A stretch of 64,000 nucleotides of DNA from Bacteroidota bacterium (GTDB lineage Bacteria > Bacteroidota > Bacteroidia > Bacteroidales > UBA12077), in NCBI GenBank assembly GCA_020444275.1, contig JAHLLG010000001.1, forward strand, positions 833,773 to 897,772. Reading direction: 5' to 3'. Below the pieces are notes generated by a model. That model had not been told where the DNA came from, did no database searches, and worked only from the letters and a program-made list of their open reading frames with translations. This document shows positions 36,525 to 45,811 of the stretch, in pieces. Numbering within the stretch: position 1 is the stretch's first letter; each line of letters starts with the position of its first letter. The translations under genes and the position numbers were made by a program.

Positions 36525-38168
36525 CTATTGCAGTTTAATGATTCTTTGTTGCATTATGACATTGCCTGCTTTAACGTGTATAATATAAATCCCGGTTGAA
36601 AGTTGTGTAAGGTTATTTAGGGTTATCTTAGCATACTCACCTGCATCACTTTTAACTTCTAAGACTTTTTCGCCCAGCATGTTATATAATTGAACGGATA
36701 GTTCATCTTCAGTATTAAGTAAAAGTTCAATATGAATATTATCCGTAAAAGGATTTGGATAAACCTTGATCATGCTTTTTTCTGCAAATGCAATAATATC
36801 AGAGGATGTTATATGTGCAGCTTTGGCAAAATCCGGTATTCCGTAGCCTAAATAATAATCTGGTGTTGAATACTGGTGTGCACTTTCTTCAATTCGTTGT
36901 ATGATCTCCATATTGGTAAGGTCGGGTACTGATTGCCATAAACAAGCTGCCATACCTGCAATAATTGGCGTAGAAAATGACGTACCATTGGCAATCGTTA
37001 TTGCTCCATTAACTCCTTGTACCGATGTTTGGTAACCTAAAGCTGATACGTTAGGTTTAATACGACCATCGGAAGTTGGGCCTAATCCACTAAAGTATAC
37101 ATATTGGGCATATTCATCTACTGCACCAACGGTTAATACACTATCTCCATCGGCGGGAGCAGTAATATATTTCCACTCATCATCGCCAGCATTTCCTGCA
37201 CTGTTTAATACTAAAATTCCTTTCGAAGCAGCAATATCAGCAGCTCGAGTAACAACGGTTGTATTGCCATCCATATCCGAGTAACTATAATTTTGCTGAG
37301 GATCATCAAACTCGGAGTAACCTAAAGACGAAGTAATAATATCGCACCCAACACTATCGGCAAATTCAGCTGCAGCAACCCAGTTATCTTCTTCAATTGA
37401 ATTTTCTGTTGGTGTATACTCGCTCCTTAGTAACCAGTAATTGGCTTTGGGAGCTGTTCCAATTAATTCTCCTGGTATGTTACTTGCCATTGTTGATAAT
37501 ACTTTCATCCCATGATCGGATCCATGATAAACATTATAGTCACCATCCACAAAATCTCTTGTGCCTAGTATTTGGCTGTTGGTCCATAAACTATCAAAAG
37601 CAGGTAATTCATCTACTTTATAAAAACCTCCATCAATAACTGCAATAGTCATTCCCTGACCTTTATAACCATTTTGATGCAGCACGTGGCCATTGATCAT
37701 TGCAATTTGTGTTGTTCCATATCCATAATCCAGAGCATTATCCTGGTTCTTGGTTACTAAATATTCAGCGTTTAACCCAAATCCTATAGCTGTTTTTGGA
37801 GTTAAATTTTTCTCAATTTTTTGTTTCGATTTAATAAATCCATATCTCCGGATAGTATCAATTAGTTCTGTATCTAAAGTATAAACAACTACTGAGTTTA
37901 ACCATTTTGATTGATTAAGAATCTGTAAACCCAGTTTATTTAGGCTATCAGTATAATATTTAGAAATAGGTAAATCATTATTTCTAATTTCAATTTCTTG
38001 TTTTTCTCTTCTTAGAATAGCCTCTGGGCTAAGAAACTCTTCGGGTTTATCTAATGAATAAGGGCTATGGTCTTTATCTGTTAAAAATAATCGATAGCAA
38101 TTTTCTGCAACTTGAGAATAAGCTGTAAGCGAAAATAGAACAATGATTACTGATAAACTTTTTTTCAT
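36525..38168 (-). CDS. Secreted subtilisin-like (S8) serine protease with T9SS type A sorting domain
   Basis: 547 residues: signal peptide (1-18), pro-like region (20-165), S8 catalytic domain with D179 (IAVIDGG), H219 (GSDHGMKV), oxyanion N326 (NSAGNAG) and S397 (NGTSFSTP), then a C-terminal type A sorting domain (about 465-547, KVYPNPFTDNIHIELL ... GIYIIHVKAG). Export through Sec and the type IX secretion system with surface attachment or release is predicted from the family. All catalytic residues are present. It is the second gene of the operon with a MORN-like protein upstream and exonuclease VII downstream; a surface protease next to a cytoplasmic nuclease has no obvious link. Confidence 0.92.
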   Translation of the reverse strand: MKKSLSVIIVLFSLTAYSQVAENCYRLFLTDKDHSPYSLDKPEEFLSPEAILRREKQEIEIRNNDLPISKYYTDSLNKLGLQILNQSKWLNSVVVYTLDTELIDTIRRYGFIKSKQKIEKNLTPKTAIGFGLNAEYLVTKNQDNALDYGYGTTQIAMINGHVLHQNGYKGQGMTIAVIDGGFYKVDELPAFDSLWTNSQILGTRDFVDGDYNVYHGSDHGMKVLSTMASNIPGELIGTAPKANYWLLRSEYTPTENSIEEDNWVAAAEFADSVGCDIITSSLGYSEFDDPQQNYSYSDMDGNTTVVTRAADIAASKGILVLNSAGNAGDDEWKYITAPADGDSVLTVGAVDEYAQYVYFSGLGPTSDGRIKPNVSALGYQTSVQGVNGAITIANGTSFSTPIIAGMAACLWQSVPDLTNMEIIQRIEESAHQYSTPDYYLGYGIPDFAKAAHITSSDIIAFAEKSMIKVYPNPFTDNIHIELLLNTEDELSVQLYNMLGEKVLEVKSDAGEYAKITLNNLTQLSTGIYIIHVKAGNVIMQQRIIKLQ

Positions 38169-38199
38169 ATTTTAATAATTCTTATAACCAATTCCTTAG

Positions 38200-38991
38200 T
38201 TATTGTGGTGGTATGGCATTATACATGCTTTCACGCGGGTCCTCTATTTTTCCTTTGTTTTGTTCCAGCTGTCTTATCTGCTCATCTTCTAATCGTTCCA
38301 ACTCTTCCTGGTTTTCTGCAATTCCATTAACATATATCAGTTCGTTCTCAATATGTCCGTTTTCTTTATAGTATAACCATTTACCTTCGCGCTTGTTATT
38401 TTTATACTGACCCTGAATCAATATTTGTTCTTTGCTATTGTAAACGTTATATTCTCCCTCAAGCTTTCCATTTTTGTATAATATACGCATCATTACTGCA
38501 CCTGATTCATAATATCGAATGGTTAAACCGTCATTAACACCATTATTCCAAACAGAAACCTCAGATAGAGCTCCGCTTTCATAAAACTTTTTTTCTGTTC
38601 CATGTTTTTTATCGTTGACGTAAGGAACCTCGTTAATTTTAAATCCTTCTTCTGAATAATAAATCCAAACACTATCTTTTTGCTTATTTATATAATAACC
38701 TTCTGCACGTAATTTCTCTCCGGGGTAATAAAACTTAGTATATACCTTGTCAGAATTTTCCAGGTAACTCATTTCAGCAACTAAATCACCGTCCTGATTA
38801 TATCTTTTAAATATGCCAATGGGGACATTGTTTTTAAATGTGCCTGAATATTGAATAATACCATTGGGATAAAATTTTTCCCAATATCCTTGTTTTAACC
38901 CATTAACATCAATTTGATTTTTTTCTTGTGCGAATATGTGTATTGAACTGAAGATAATTAGGAAAGTTAAGTATATAATCTTGTTTTTCAT
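38200..38991 (-). CDS. Secreted MORN/YwqK-like repeat protein
   Basis: 263 residues from the ATG at 38991 (signal peptide NKIIYLTFLIIFSSIHIFAQ); an ATG at 39012 would add 7 residues. Contains about six to eight degenerate MORN-variant units of the form G-x-(Y/W)-x-x-Y-(Y/D)-x-x-G, e.g. GYWEKFYPNGIIQYSGTF, GTEKKFYESGALSEVSVW, GEYNVYNSKEQILIQGQY and REGKWLYYKENGHIENEL. The annotation 'YwqK antitoxin family' applied to such proteins rests on weak homology; a toxin partner is not present, so that label should not be taken at face value. Charged, Glu/Gln-rich C-terminus. Probably an envelope repeat protein. Confidence 0.75.
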   Translation of the reverse strand: MKNKIIYLTFLIIFSSIHIFAQEKNQIDVNGLKQGYWEKFYPNGIIQYSGTFKNNVPIGIFKRYNQDGDLVAEMSYLENSDKVYTKFYYPGEKLRAEGYYINKQKDSVWIYYSEEGFKINEVPYVNDKKHGTEKKFYESGALSEVSVWNNGVNDGLTIRYYESGAVMMRILYKNGKLEGEYNVYNSKEQILIQGQYKNNKREGKWLYYKENGHIENELIYVNGIAENQEELERLEDEQIRQLEQNKGKIEDPRESMYNAIPPQ

Positions 38992-39053
38992 GATTGAATG
39001 TGTTTTGCACAAAAGTAAAAAGAATTAATTACTTTTTTATTGCATAAAATAAT

Positions 39054-39086
39054 ATAAAAAAAGAGCTCCCTAAATTGAGAGCTCTT
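39054..39086 (-). terminator. Rho-independent terminator of dnaK
   Basis: AAGAGCTC (39061-39068) pairs with GAGCTCTT (39079-39086); leftward it is followed by a run of T (complement of 39054-39060). Confidence 0.8.
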
Positions 39087-39115
39087 AAAAAATTCAAAGT
39101 TATGTTTTTATATTA

Positions 39116-41038
39116 TTATTTTACTTCTTCAAAGTCAACATCTGTAACTTCACCGTCATCTTTACCACCTTGATCTTGTGATCCTGCATTAGGATCAGCT
39201 TGTGGTCCGGCTTGTCCACCTTGAGCTTGTGCTTCTTGTGTTGCCTTGTACATTTCTTCTGATGCTTCTTTCCAGGCATTGTTTAATGCTTCTGTTTTAG
39301 CATCTATTTCGTCAAGGTTCTCTGCTTTGTGAACTTCTTTAAGGTCTGCTAAAGCTTTTTCGATATTTGCTTTTTTGTCAGCCGATAATTTGTCGCCAAA
39401 TTCTTTAAGCTGCTTTTCTGTTGAGAAAATTAAGCTGTCAGCAGTATTTAACTTATCAACTTTTTCTCGAACTTGCTTGTCTGCTTCTTCATTTGCTTTA
39501 GCTTCATCGCGCATGCGTTTGATTTCATCTTCGGTTAATCCTGATGATGACTCAATACGTATACTTTGCTCTTTATTTGTTGCTTTATCTTTAGCAGTTA
39601 CATGGATAATACCATTCGCATCAATATCGAATGATACTTCAACTTGTGGTACTCCTCTTGGTGCAGGTGGAATTCCATCTAAGTGAAAACGGCCAATTGT
39701 TTTATTGTCTTTTGCCATTGGTCTTTCTCCCTGCAATACATGAATCTCAACTGATGGCTGATTGTCTGCAGCTGTTGTAAAAGTTTCTGATTTTTTTGTT
39801 GGGATTGTTGTATTTGCTTCAATCAATTTTGTAAATACACCACCCATTGTTTCAATACCTAAAGAAAGTGGAGTAACATCTAATAAAAGAACGTCTTTTA
39901 CGTCACCAGTTAAAACACCACCTTGAATAGCAGCTCCAACAGCTACAACTTCGTCAGGGTTAACACCTTTTGAAGGTTTTTTACCAAAGAATTTCTCTAC
40001 TACTTCTTGAATAGCAGGAATACGGGTTGATCCACCTACTAAGATTACTTCATCAATATCAGATGGTTTTAAACCAGCATCACTTAAGGCTTTTTTACAT
40101 GGTTCAAGTGTTGCACTGATATATTTATCTGCTAATTGTTCAAATTTAGATCTTGATAAAGTTTTAACCAGGTGTTTTGGTACACCATCAACAGGCATAA
40201 TATAAGGAAGATTAATTTCAGTGCTTGTTGAGCTTGATAATTCGATCTTCGCTTTCTCAGCAGCTTCTTTTAATCTCTGAAGAGCCATTGGATCTTTTCT
40301 TAAATCAATTCCTTCATCTTTTTTAAACTCTTCTGCCATCCAGTCAATGATAACTTCATCAAAATCATCACCACCAAGGTGAGTATCACCATTCGTTGAT
40401 TTTACTTCAAATACACCATCACCTAGTTCAAGAACAGATATATCGAAAGTACCACCACCTAAGTCGAAAACAGCAACTGTAATATCCTTATCTTTTTTAT
40501 CTAAACCGTAAGCCAAAGACGCAGCAGTTGGTTCGTTAATAATACGTTTTACAGTTAAGCCTGCAATTTCACCAGCTTCTTTTGTTGCCTGACGCTGTGA
40601 GTCACTAAAATAAGCAGGAACTGTAATTACAGCTTCTGTAACTTCTTGTCCAAGATAATCTTCAGCAGTCTTCTTCATTTTTTGAAGTACCATTGCTGAA
40701 ATCTCTTGTGGTGAATATTGTCTATCATCTATCTGAACTCGTGGAGTATTATTTTCTCCTTTTACTACCTTATATGATATACGATTCACTTCTTTCTGAA
40801 CTTTATCAAAAGTTTCACCCATGAATCGTTTTATAGAAGATACGGTTTTGGTAGAGTTCGTAATTGCCTGACGTTTTGCAGGATCACCAACTTTACGTTC
40901 ACCATTTTCTATAAATGCAACTATTGAAGGTGTAGTTCTTTTTCCTTCGCTATTAGGAATAACAACAGGTTCATTTCCCTCCATTACGGAAACGCATGAA
41001 TTTGTTGTTCCTAAGTCTATACCAATTATTTTACTCAT
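39116..41038 (-). CDS. dnaK: Molecular chaperone DnaK (Hsp70)
   Basis: 640 residues, the normal length. Starts [21 protein letters not shown]; ATPase motifs [19 protein letters not shown] and [19 protein letters not shown]; substrate-binding domain [24 protein letters not shown]-terminal helical lid and a Gly/Gln-rich tail ending in DVDFEEVK, the EEVK terminus expected of bacterial DnaK. ATP-driven folding with DnaJ and GrpE, neither of which is encoded nearby. Single-gene unit with its own terminator. The 220-bp upstream gap carries a near-perfect palindrome that may be a heat-shock operator. Confidence 0.98.
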   Translation of the reverse strand: MSKIIGIDLGTTNSCVSVMEGNEPVVIPNSEGKRTTPSIVAFIENGERKVGDPAKRQAITNSTKTVSSIKRFMGETFDKVQKEVNRISYKVVKGENNTPRVQIDDRQYSPQEISAMVLQKMKKTAEDYLGQEVTEAVITVPAYFSDSQRQATKEAGEIAGLTVKRIINEPTAASLAYGLDKKDKDITVAVFDLGGGTFDISVLELGDGVFEVKSTNGDTHLGGDDFDEVIIDWMAEEFKKDEGIDLRKDPMALQRLKEAAEKAKIELSSSTSTEINLPYIMPVDGVPKHLVKTLSRSKFEQLADKYISATLEPCKKALSDAGLKPSDIDEVILVGGSTRIPAIQEVVEKFFGKKPSKGVNPDEVVAVGAAIQGGVLTGDVKDVLLLDVTPLSLGIETMGGVFTKLIEANTTIPTKKSETFTTAADNQPSVEIHVLQGERPMAKDNKTIGRFHLDGIPPAPRGVPQVEVSFDIDANGIIHVTAKDKATNKEQSIRIESSSGLTEDEIKRMRDEAKANEEADKQVREKVDKLNTADSLIFSTEKQLKEFGDKLSADKKANIEKALADLKEVHKAENLDEIDAKTEALNNAWKEASEEMYKATQEAQAQGGQAGPQADPNAGSQDQGGKDDGEVTDVDFEEVK

Positions 41039-41183
41039 TTCGTTTGTATTTTAATTTATTATGTTATTATTTCAATTTTGATTCCGCATACCTATTGATC
41101 AATCATTATGCCATTAAAATTTTTTAAACAATAAATGAAAATCTGGCATTTATTAATCCTGTTTCAATGAATAGAAGGCATAA

Positions 41184-41204
41184 ATTATGTCAAAACGACA
41201 TAAT
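41184..41204. promoter_or_regulatory. Palindrome upstream of dnaK, candidate stress operator
   Basis: ATTATGTC (41184-41191), 5-nt spacer AAAAC, GACATAAT (41197-41204): perfect 8-bp inverted repeat, with another GTCAG following. It is not CIRCE (TTAGCACTC-N9-GAGTGCTAA). It lies about 145 bp before the dnaK start and 100 bp before panB, so it could act on either. Confidence 0.45.
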
Positions 41205-41270
41205 GTCAGTTTAAAATGGATTCAAATGGTTCTTTCTAAGAAAATAATCGCAATTAATTGGTATTATTTG

Positions 41271-41278
41271 TAGCTTTG
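41271..41278 (+). promoter_or_regulatory. -7 promoter element of panB
   Basis: TAGCTTTG matches TAnnTTTG; the predicted start (about 41285) leaves a short 5' leader before the ATG at 41303 and supports that start over an upstream TTG. Confidence 0.45.
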
Positions 41279-41302
41279 TCAACTAAATTAATACTTAATA
41301 TC

Positions 41303-42118
41303 ATGTCAGTTCATCAAAAAATAAAGCGGGTCACAACTCATGTTTTGCATGAGATGAAACTTCGTAATGAAAAAATTGCCATGTTAACAGCGTACGATTA
41401 TTCTATGGCAAGAATTCTTGATCAATCGGATATTGATGTAATTCTTGTGGGAGATTCAGCATCGAATGTAATGGCAGGAAACGAAACTACACTTCCAATT
41501 ACCATGGAAGAGATGATTTATCATGCAAAATCGGTTGTTCGTGCTGTAAACAGGGCGTTGGTTGTTGTTGATTTGCCTTTTGGATCGTACCAGGGAAATT
41601 CAAAGGAAGCGTTAACCAGTGCAATACGAATGATGAAAGAGACCGGCGGACATGCCGTAAAAATTGAGGGAGGACAGGAAATTTTAGAATCGGTTCAACG
41701 AATTCTTTCGGCAGGTATACCCGTAATGGGTCATTTAGGATTAACACCTCAATCGATTCATAAATTTGGAACTTATGTTGTGCGTGCTCGTGAAGAAGAA
41801 GAAGCTGCCAAGTTAATTGAAGATGCACATAAACTTCAGGAGGCTGGGTGTTTTGCCATTGTTCTCGAAAAAATTCCGGCTAAATTAGCAGAACGTGTAG
41901 CAAAGGAATTAACTATTCCAATTATTGGCATAGGTGCAGGTAGTGGGGTTGATGGACAAGTATTGGTTTTACATGACATGCTTGGAATTACACAGGAATT
42001 TTCACCTCGATTTTTAAGAAGATACCATAATTTATGTGAAGAAATTAAGGGTTCGGTAAAAGCGTATATCAACGATGTGAAAACACTGGACTTCCCGAAC
42101 GAGAAGGAGCAGTATTAA
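41303..42118 (+). CDS. panB: 3-methyl-2-oxobutanoate hydroxymethyltransferase
   Basis: 271 residues from the ATG at 41303, matching the usual 264-275; a TTG at 41258 is open but lies before the predicted transcription start. PanB motifs: [56 protein letters not shown], catalytic/metal residues D (GDSA, DLPFG) and E (VLEKIPAKL), and [22 protein letters not shown]. Reaction: 2-oxoisovalerate plus methylene-THF to ketopantoate, first step of pantothenate and coenzyme A synthesis. Followed by rluA-like and marC genes in the same direction; ketopantoate reductase for the next step could be the interrupted gene at 47072-48004. Confidence 0.95.
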   Translation: MSVHQKIKRVTTHVLHEMKLRNEKIAMLTAYDYSMARILDQSDIDVILVGDSASNVMAGNETTLPITMEEMIYHAKSVVRAVNRALVVVDLPFGSYQGNSKEALTSAIRMMKETGGHAVKIEGGQEILESVQRILSAGIPVMGHLGLTPQSIHKFGTYVVRAREEEEAAKLIEDAHKLQEAGCFAIVLEKIPAKLAERVAKELTIPIIGIGAGSGVDGQVLVLHDMLGITQEFSPRFLRRYHNLCEEIKGSVKAYINDVKTLDFPNEKEQY

Positions 42119-42186
42119 GTGGAATTCAGATCTCAGTGTTCTGAGTTAATAGTTTCTTATGTAATTAAAAGCCAATAGCTATTTCA

Positions 42187-42864
42187 ATGGAGATTCTTTA
42201 CGAAGACAATCATATTATTGCCGTTAATAAGCGTATCTCGGATATTGTTCAGGGTGACAAAACCGGTGATGAACCTTTATCAGAGAAAGTAAAAGCATAC
42301 ATTAAGAAGAAATATAATAAACCGGGAGCTGTATTTTTAGGCGTTACACACCGCTTAGATCGTCCGGTAAGCGGTGTTGTACTTTTCGCAAGAACCAGTA
42401 AAGCTCTAACTCGTTTAAATAAAATGTTTCTTGAAAAAGAGATTGAGAAAAAATACTGGGCTATAGTTAAAACAAGACCAGAAAAGGAGTCTGATACTAT
42501 AACGCATTATGTAGTTCGAAATCAGAAAAAAAACAAATCTTTTGCTTACGATAAGGAAGTAAAGGATTCGAAGAAAGCCAGCTTGAGCTATAGACTAATT
42601 GCATCATCAGATAACTATCATTTATTAGAAATAGATTTACATACAGGGAGGCATCACCAGATTCGTTGCCAGTTAGCTAAAATAGGATCTCCTATTAAAG
42701 GAGACTTAAAATACGGTTTTGCTCGCTCAAATCCCGATGGTGGAATTAGTTTACATGCCCGGAAAATTAGTTTTATTCATCCTGTAAAAAAGGAAACAAT
42801 TGAAATTATTGCTCAAACACCAAATGATTCGCTTTGGGATTTTTTCTTATCAGTAGTGAATTAA
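42187..42864 (+). CDS. RluA-family rRNA/tRNA pseudouridine synthase
   Basis: 225 residues, catalytic domain only, without an S4 domain, as in the short RluA-type enzymes. Catalytic Asp in the motif HRLDRPVSGVVLFARTSKAL (D58-like); further LLEIDLHTGRHHQIRCQLA and SLHARKISFIHPV are family signatures. Converts a uridine in rRNA or tRNA into pseudouridine; the exact site is not predictable. 68 bp downstream of panB, 15 bp upstream of marC; the panB-rluA neighbourhood is common in Bacteroidota as I remember it. Confidence 0.9.
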   Translation: MEILYEDNHIIAVNKRISDIVQGDKTGDEPLSEKVKAYIKKKYNKPGAVFLGVTHRLDRPVSGVVLFARTSKALTRLNKMFLEKEIEKKYWAIVKTRPEKESDTITHYVVRNQKKNKSFAYDKEVKDSKKASLSYRLIASSDNYHLLEIDLHTGRHHQIRCQLAKIGSPIKGDLKYGFARSNPDGGISLHARKISFIHPVKKETIEIIAQTPNDSLWDFFLSVVN

Positions 42865-42879
42865 TAAAGGGAGATAGGT

Positions 42880-43485
42880 ATGGATGTAAAATTGTTAGTA
42901 AGCAGCTTTGTGGCTCTTTTTGCATTGGTAAATCCTTTTCATAAGATTTTAATTGTTACCTCATTGCAAAATCAGTTCGATGATAAACAATTGAGGTATT
43001 TATCGATTAAATCTTCGATAACCGCTTTCTTTATTTTAATATTCTTTTTATTTCTTGGTGAATTAATATTTAATTATGTGTTTCATATTCAATTATATGC
43101 TTTCAGAGTGGCGTGCGGTGTTATACTTTTTTACAATGGAGTAGAAGGGCTTCAAAAGGGAGCATTTCTAAAAATCGAAAAGAATATTAAGATCGATGAT
43201 ATTTTAACAGTGCCAATTGCTATTCCAATGATAGCAGGACCTGCAACAATAACTGCTGCTGTTACATTTCCTTCGCATTATGGTAGATTAAATACGATTA
43301 TTGCCATATTTATTGCTTTGGCTTTAAACCTCATATTGATGCTTTATGCAAAACAAATAGGAAAAGTGTTGTCAAGGTTAAATATAATGAACGCTCTTAT
43401 TCGAATTACCGGGCTTATTGTTGCAACAATTGGTTTACAAATGGTATTTGACGGAATAGCAAATTTTATTGTTACGCTTAATTAA
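42880..43485 (+). CDS. MarC-family membrane protein
   Basis: 201 residues, six predicted membrane helices, the common MarC length. Family text: VSSFVALFALVNPFHKILIVTSL at the start, FRVACGVILFYNGVEGLQKG, VPIAIPMIAGPATITAAVTF (characteristic PAITxPLLAGPGxI pattern) and a C-terminal ALIRITGLIVATIGLQMVFDGI. Despite the name, MarC does not confer multiple antibiotic resistance; function is unknown, and amino-acid export has been proposed for relatives. Third gene of the panB operon. Confidence 0.88.
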   Translation: MDVKLLVSSFVALFALVNPFHKILIVTSLQNQFDDKQLRYLSIKSSITAFFILIFFLFLGELIFNYVFHIQLYAFRVACGVILFYNGVEGLQKGAFLKIEKNIKIDDILTVPIAIPMIAGPATITAAVTFPSHYGRLNTIIAIFIALALNLILMLYAKQIGKVLSRLNIMNALIRITGLIVATIGLQMVFDGIANFIVTLN

Positions 43486-43523
43486 TAGTATTTAATAAAT
43501 AAAAGTTAAAGAAGTTTAAATTA

Positions 43524-43556
43524 TTTGCGTTTTAGCAGATTAAAAGCATACTTTTG
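43524..43556 (+). promoter_or_regulatory. Canonical Bacteroidota promoter of the LytTR membrane protein
   Basis: TTTG (43524-43527), 21-nt spacer, TACTTTTG (43549-43556). Exact match to the TTTG-N19..21-TAnnTTTG consensus; start of the gene is 22 bp downstream. Confidence 0.75.
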
Positions 43557-43578
43557 GCGGATAAATACAAGGTAAGAT

Positions 43579-44415
43579 ATGTTCAAATTTCTAAATAAAC
43601 CCTATCCATTTAACGATGATTTAAAGTATAACAGTAAACTGATATTTTTTATAAGTATAGGTGTGTTAGGATTTTTATATCTTTTCCAACCATTAGATCT
43701 GAGTTTGATGAACAGTAAAGAGAAGCTGTATGTAGTGCTTGGTTTAGCAGCTATTACATTTCTTTCATTAAGTTTAAATCTGTTAATCTTACCTAGTTTA
43801 TTTCCCAGTATCTTTATTAAACGAATTTGGAATATTAAAAAAGAAATTTTCTGGAACTTATGGATATTAACCACTATTTCGGTTGGGTATTATTTGTATT
43901 ACAAAGTTTTAGGAGTTTTTGACGTTGACTTTAAGATGATTCTGGGGCTAATTGTTATTGCAATTATTCCCATAACGGGATTAATAATTGTTAACAGAAA
44001 CAGGATGTTAAGATATAACTTAAAGTCAGCAGAAAGTATCAATAAGAAACTTCAGGAAAACAAACATATTGAAGAGAGATTGGTTCACTTCGAATCTGAC
44101 TATGTTAAAGACAATCTTTCGATTAAAGTAAGTTTATTAATATTAATACGTGCTGCAAATAATTATATAGAGGTTTTTTGGAAAGAAGGAAAAGATTTAA
44201 AAAGCCAAATGATCAGAACAAGCTTACGAAAAGCAGAAGAGTTGCTTCAAGAACATAAGTTTATAATTAAATGCCACAGATCGTATATGGTAAATGTAAA
44301 CTTTATTGATAAAGTAGAAGGAAGTGTGCAGGGATATAAGGTATTTTTCGATAATATTGATTTTACGGTTCCTGTATCCAAAAATTTCGCGTCTAAATTG
44401 AGAGAACGCATATAA
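43579..44415 (+). CDS. Membrane-anchored LytTR transcription regulator
   Basis: 278 residues with four membrane helices (about 20-38, 51-73, 91-110, 119-138), a short coiled linker and a C-terminal LytTR DNA-binding domain (about 180-275, KCHRSYMVNVNFIDKVEGSVQGYK). There is no receiver domain, so it probably senses a membrane signal or a small regulator directly rather than by phosphorylation; a LytTR-plus-membrane-domain layout occurs elsewhere in regulators controlled by membrane inhibitors. It has its own strong promoter. Neighbours do not suggest its targets. Confidence 0.88.
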   Translation: MFKFLNKPYPFNDDLKYNSKLIFFISIGVLGFLYLFQPLDLSLMNSKEKLYVVLGLAAITFLSLSLNLLILPSLFPSIFIKRIWNIKKEIFWNLWILTTISVGYYLYYKVLGVFDVDFKMILGLIVIAIIPITGLIIVNRNRMLRYNLKSAESINKKLQENKHIEERLVHFESDYVKDNLSIKVSLLILIRAANNYIEVFWKEGKDLKSQMIRTSLRKAEELLQEHKFIIKCHRSYMVNVNFIDKVEGSVQGYKVFFDNIDFTVPVSKNFASKLRERI

Positions 44416-44535
44416 TTTGACATCAGAAAAAGCAAATTTCACCACCGTATTTTAAATTTTCACCCCTAAAAGCATCGTTTAATAACTATTAACAGCCGTT
44501 AATACCTAATTTTTCTTTTGGATTATATTTCAGTC

Positions 44536-44543
44536 TAGTTTTG
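44536..44543 (+). promoter_or_regulatory. -7 promoter element of the nitronate monooxygenase gene
   Basis: TAGTTTTG matches TAnnTTTG; 20 bp upstream TTTC (44512-44515) is one base off TTTG. Confidence 0.45.
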
Positions 44544-44566
44544 TAGTGTTTTTAATTAATTGAATT

Positions 44567-45742
44567 ATGAATCCATTACAAATAGGAAATTTACGAGCTA
44601 ATTTGCCCATTATACAAGGAGGTATGGGTGTGGCAATATCATTATCAGGACTAGCTTCTGCTGTAGCTAATGCAGGAGGAATTGGAATTATTTCAGCGGT
44701 AGCTATTGGCATGACCGAGCCTGATTATATGAAGAATTACCGAGAAGCGAATAAAAGGGCTTTACGAAAAGAAATACGAAAAGCAAGAAGTTTAACAAAC
44801 GGAATTTTAGGAGTTAATCTTATGGTTGCGGTTACCGATTATGAAGAGCTATTTACCGTGGCCCTTGAGGAAAAAATCGATGTGATTATTTTGGGAGCAG
44901 GATTGCCTTTGCACTTACCTCAATATATTCATGATAAGGGAATTGAAAATATACATACTAAGTTTATTCCTAAAGTTTCATCTGCTAAAGCTGCACGAGT
45001 GATCTTTTCATACTGGGCAAAAAACTATAACTATATTCCGGATGCTGTCGTTGTTGAAGGTCCCATGGCCGGAGGTCATTTGGGATTTAAAAGAGATGAA
45101 TTAGATAACGAGTTAGTTCCATTATCGCAGTTAGTTGAAGAAACAGTTCACGAACTAAGTGTATTTGAAGAAGATTTTGAAAAAGAAATACCGGTAATAG
45201 CTGGCGGGGGAGTTTATTCTGGGAAAGATATTTATGATATCATGCATGCAGGTGCCAAAGGAGTTAAAATGGGAACCAGGTTTGTTCCTACGAACGAGTG
45301 CGATGCATCTAAAAAGTTTAAAGAAACTTATGTGAACTGCAGCGAAGAGGATATAACTATACTAAAAAGTCCGGTTGGACTTCCAGGAAGAGCAATTAAT
45401 AATAGCTTTGTTGAAAAGATTAGTTCCGGAGAAACAGAGCCGTTTAAATGTTATTGGAAATGCTTGAAATCATGCGATTCTAAAAATGCGCCTTACTGTA
45501 TTGCACAAGCGCTGTATAATGCGGCAAATGGTAATTTGGATAAAGGATTTGCATTTGCAGGATCAAAGGCATATCTGACTAAGAGCATACAGCCTGTAAA
45601 ACAAGTTGTTATGGAGTTAAAAATTGAATATTATAAGGCTAAATTTAGAGAATACCTTAAAAACATTCTAAATGAGAGATTTGTCACAGGGAATATTCAG
45701 ATTCCGAATATTATTCCGGTGCTGGATATAAAAAAGGTATAA
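44567..45742 (+). CDS. Nitronate monooxygenase (2-nitropropane dioxygenase family)
   Basis: 391 residues, FMN-binding TIM barrel. Motifs: PIIQGGMGVAISLSGLASAVANAGGIGIISA at the start, VVVEGPMAGGHLGF with the catalytic-His region (GGHLG), VIAGGGVYSGKDIYDIMHAGAKGVKMGTRFVPTNEC, and a Cys-rich stretch (KCYWKCLKSCDSKNAPYC-like) that some members of this family carry. Oxidises alkyl nitronates such as propionate 3-nitronate using O2 and FMN; broad homologues include enoyl reductases (FabK), so the precise substrate is uncertain. A 22-nt AT-rich leader and a -7 promoter element precede it. Confidence 0.85.
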   Translation: MNPLQIGNLRANLPIIQGGMGVAISLSGLASAVANAGGIGIISAVAIGMTEPDYMKNYREANKRALRKEIRKARSLTNGILGVNLMVAVTDYEELFTVALEEKIDVIILGAGLPLHLPQYIHDKGIENIHTKFIPKVSSAKAARVIFSYWAKNYNYIPDAVVVEGPMAGGHLGFKRDELDNELVPLSQLVEETVHELSVFEEDFEKEIPVIAGGGVYSGKDIYDIMHAGAKGVKMGTRFVPTNECDASKKFKETYVNCSEEDITILKSPVGLPGRAINNSFVEKISSGETEPFKCYWKCLKSCDSKNAPYCIAQALYNAANGNLDKGFAFAGSKAYLTKSIQPVKQVVMELKIEYYKAKFREYLKNILNERFVTGNIQIPNIIPVLDIKKV

Positions 45743-45811
45743 TAAAAGATAAATTTTTAAATTTAGCTTATAAGCTTGCGTTGAGAAGTTTACCTTGGTT
45801 TAAGGTTAAGT

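Noticed and set aside
38200-38991. YwqK antitoxin / toxin-antitoxin pair
   Set aside because: Only MORN-like repeats support it; there is no toxin gene next to it and the protein has a signal peptide.
41184-41204. CIRCE element for HrcA before dnaK
   Set aside because: The sequence is ATTATGTC-N5-GACATAAT; it does not match TTAGCACTC-N9-GAGTGCTAA.
41258-41302. TTG start 15 codons upstream of panB
   Set aside because: The added residues contain the promoter -7 element; the ATG at 41303 gives the normal PanB length.
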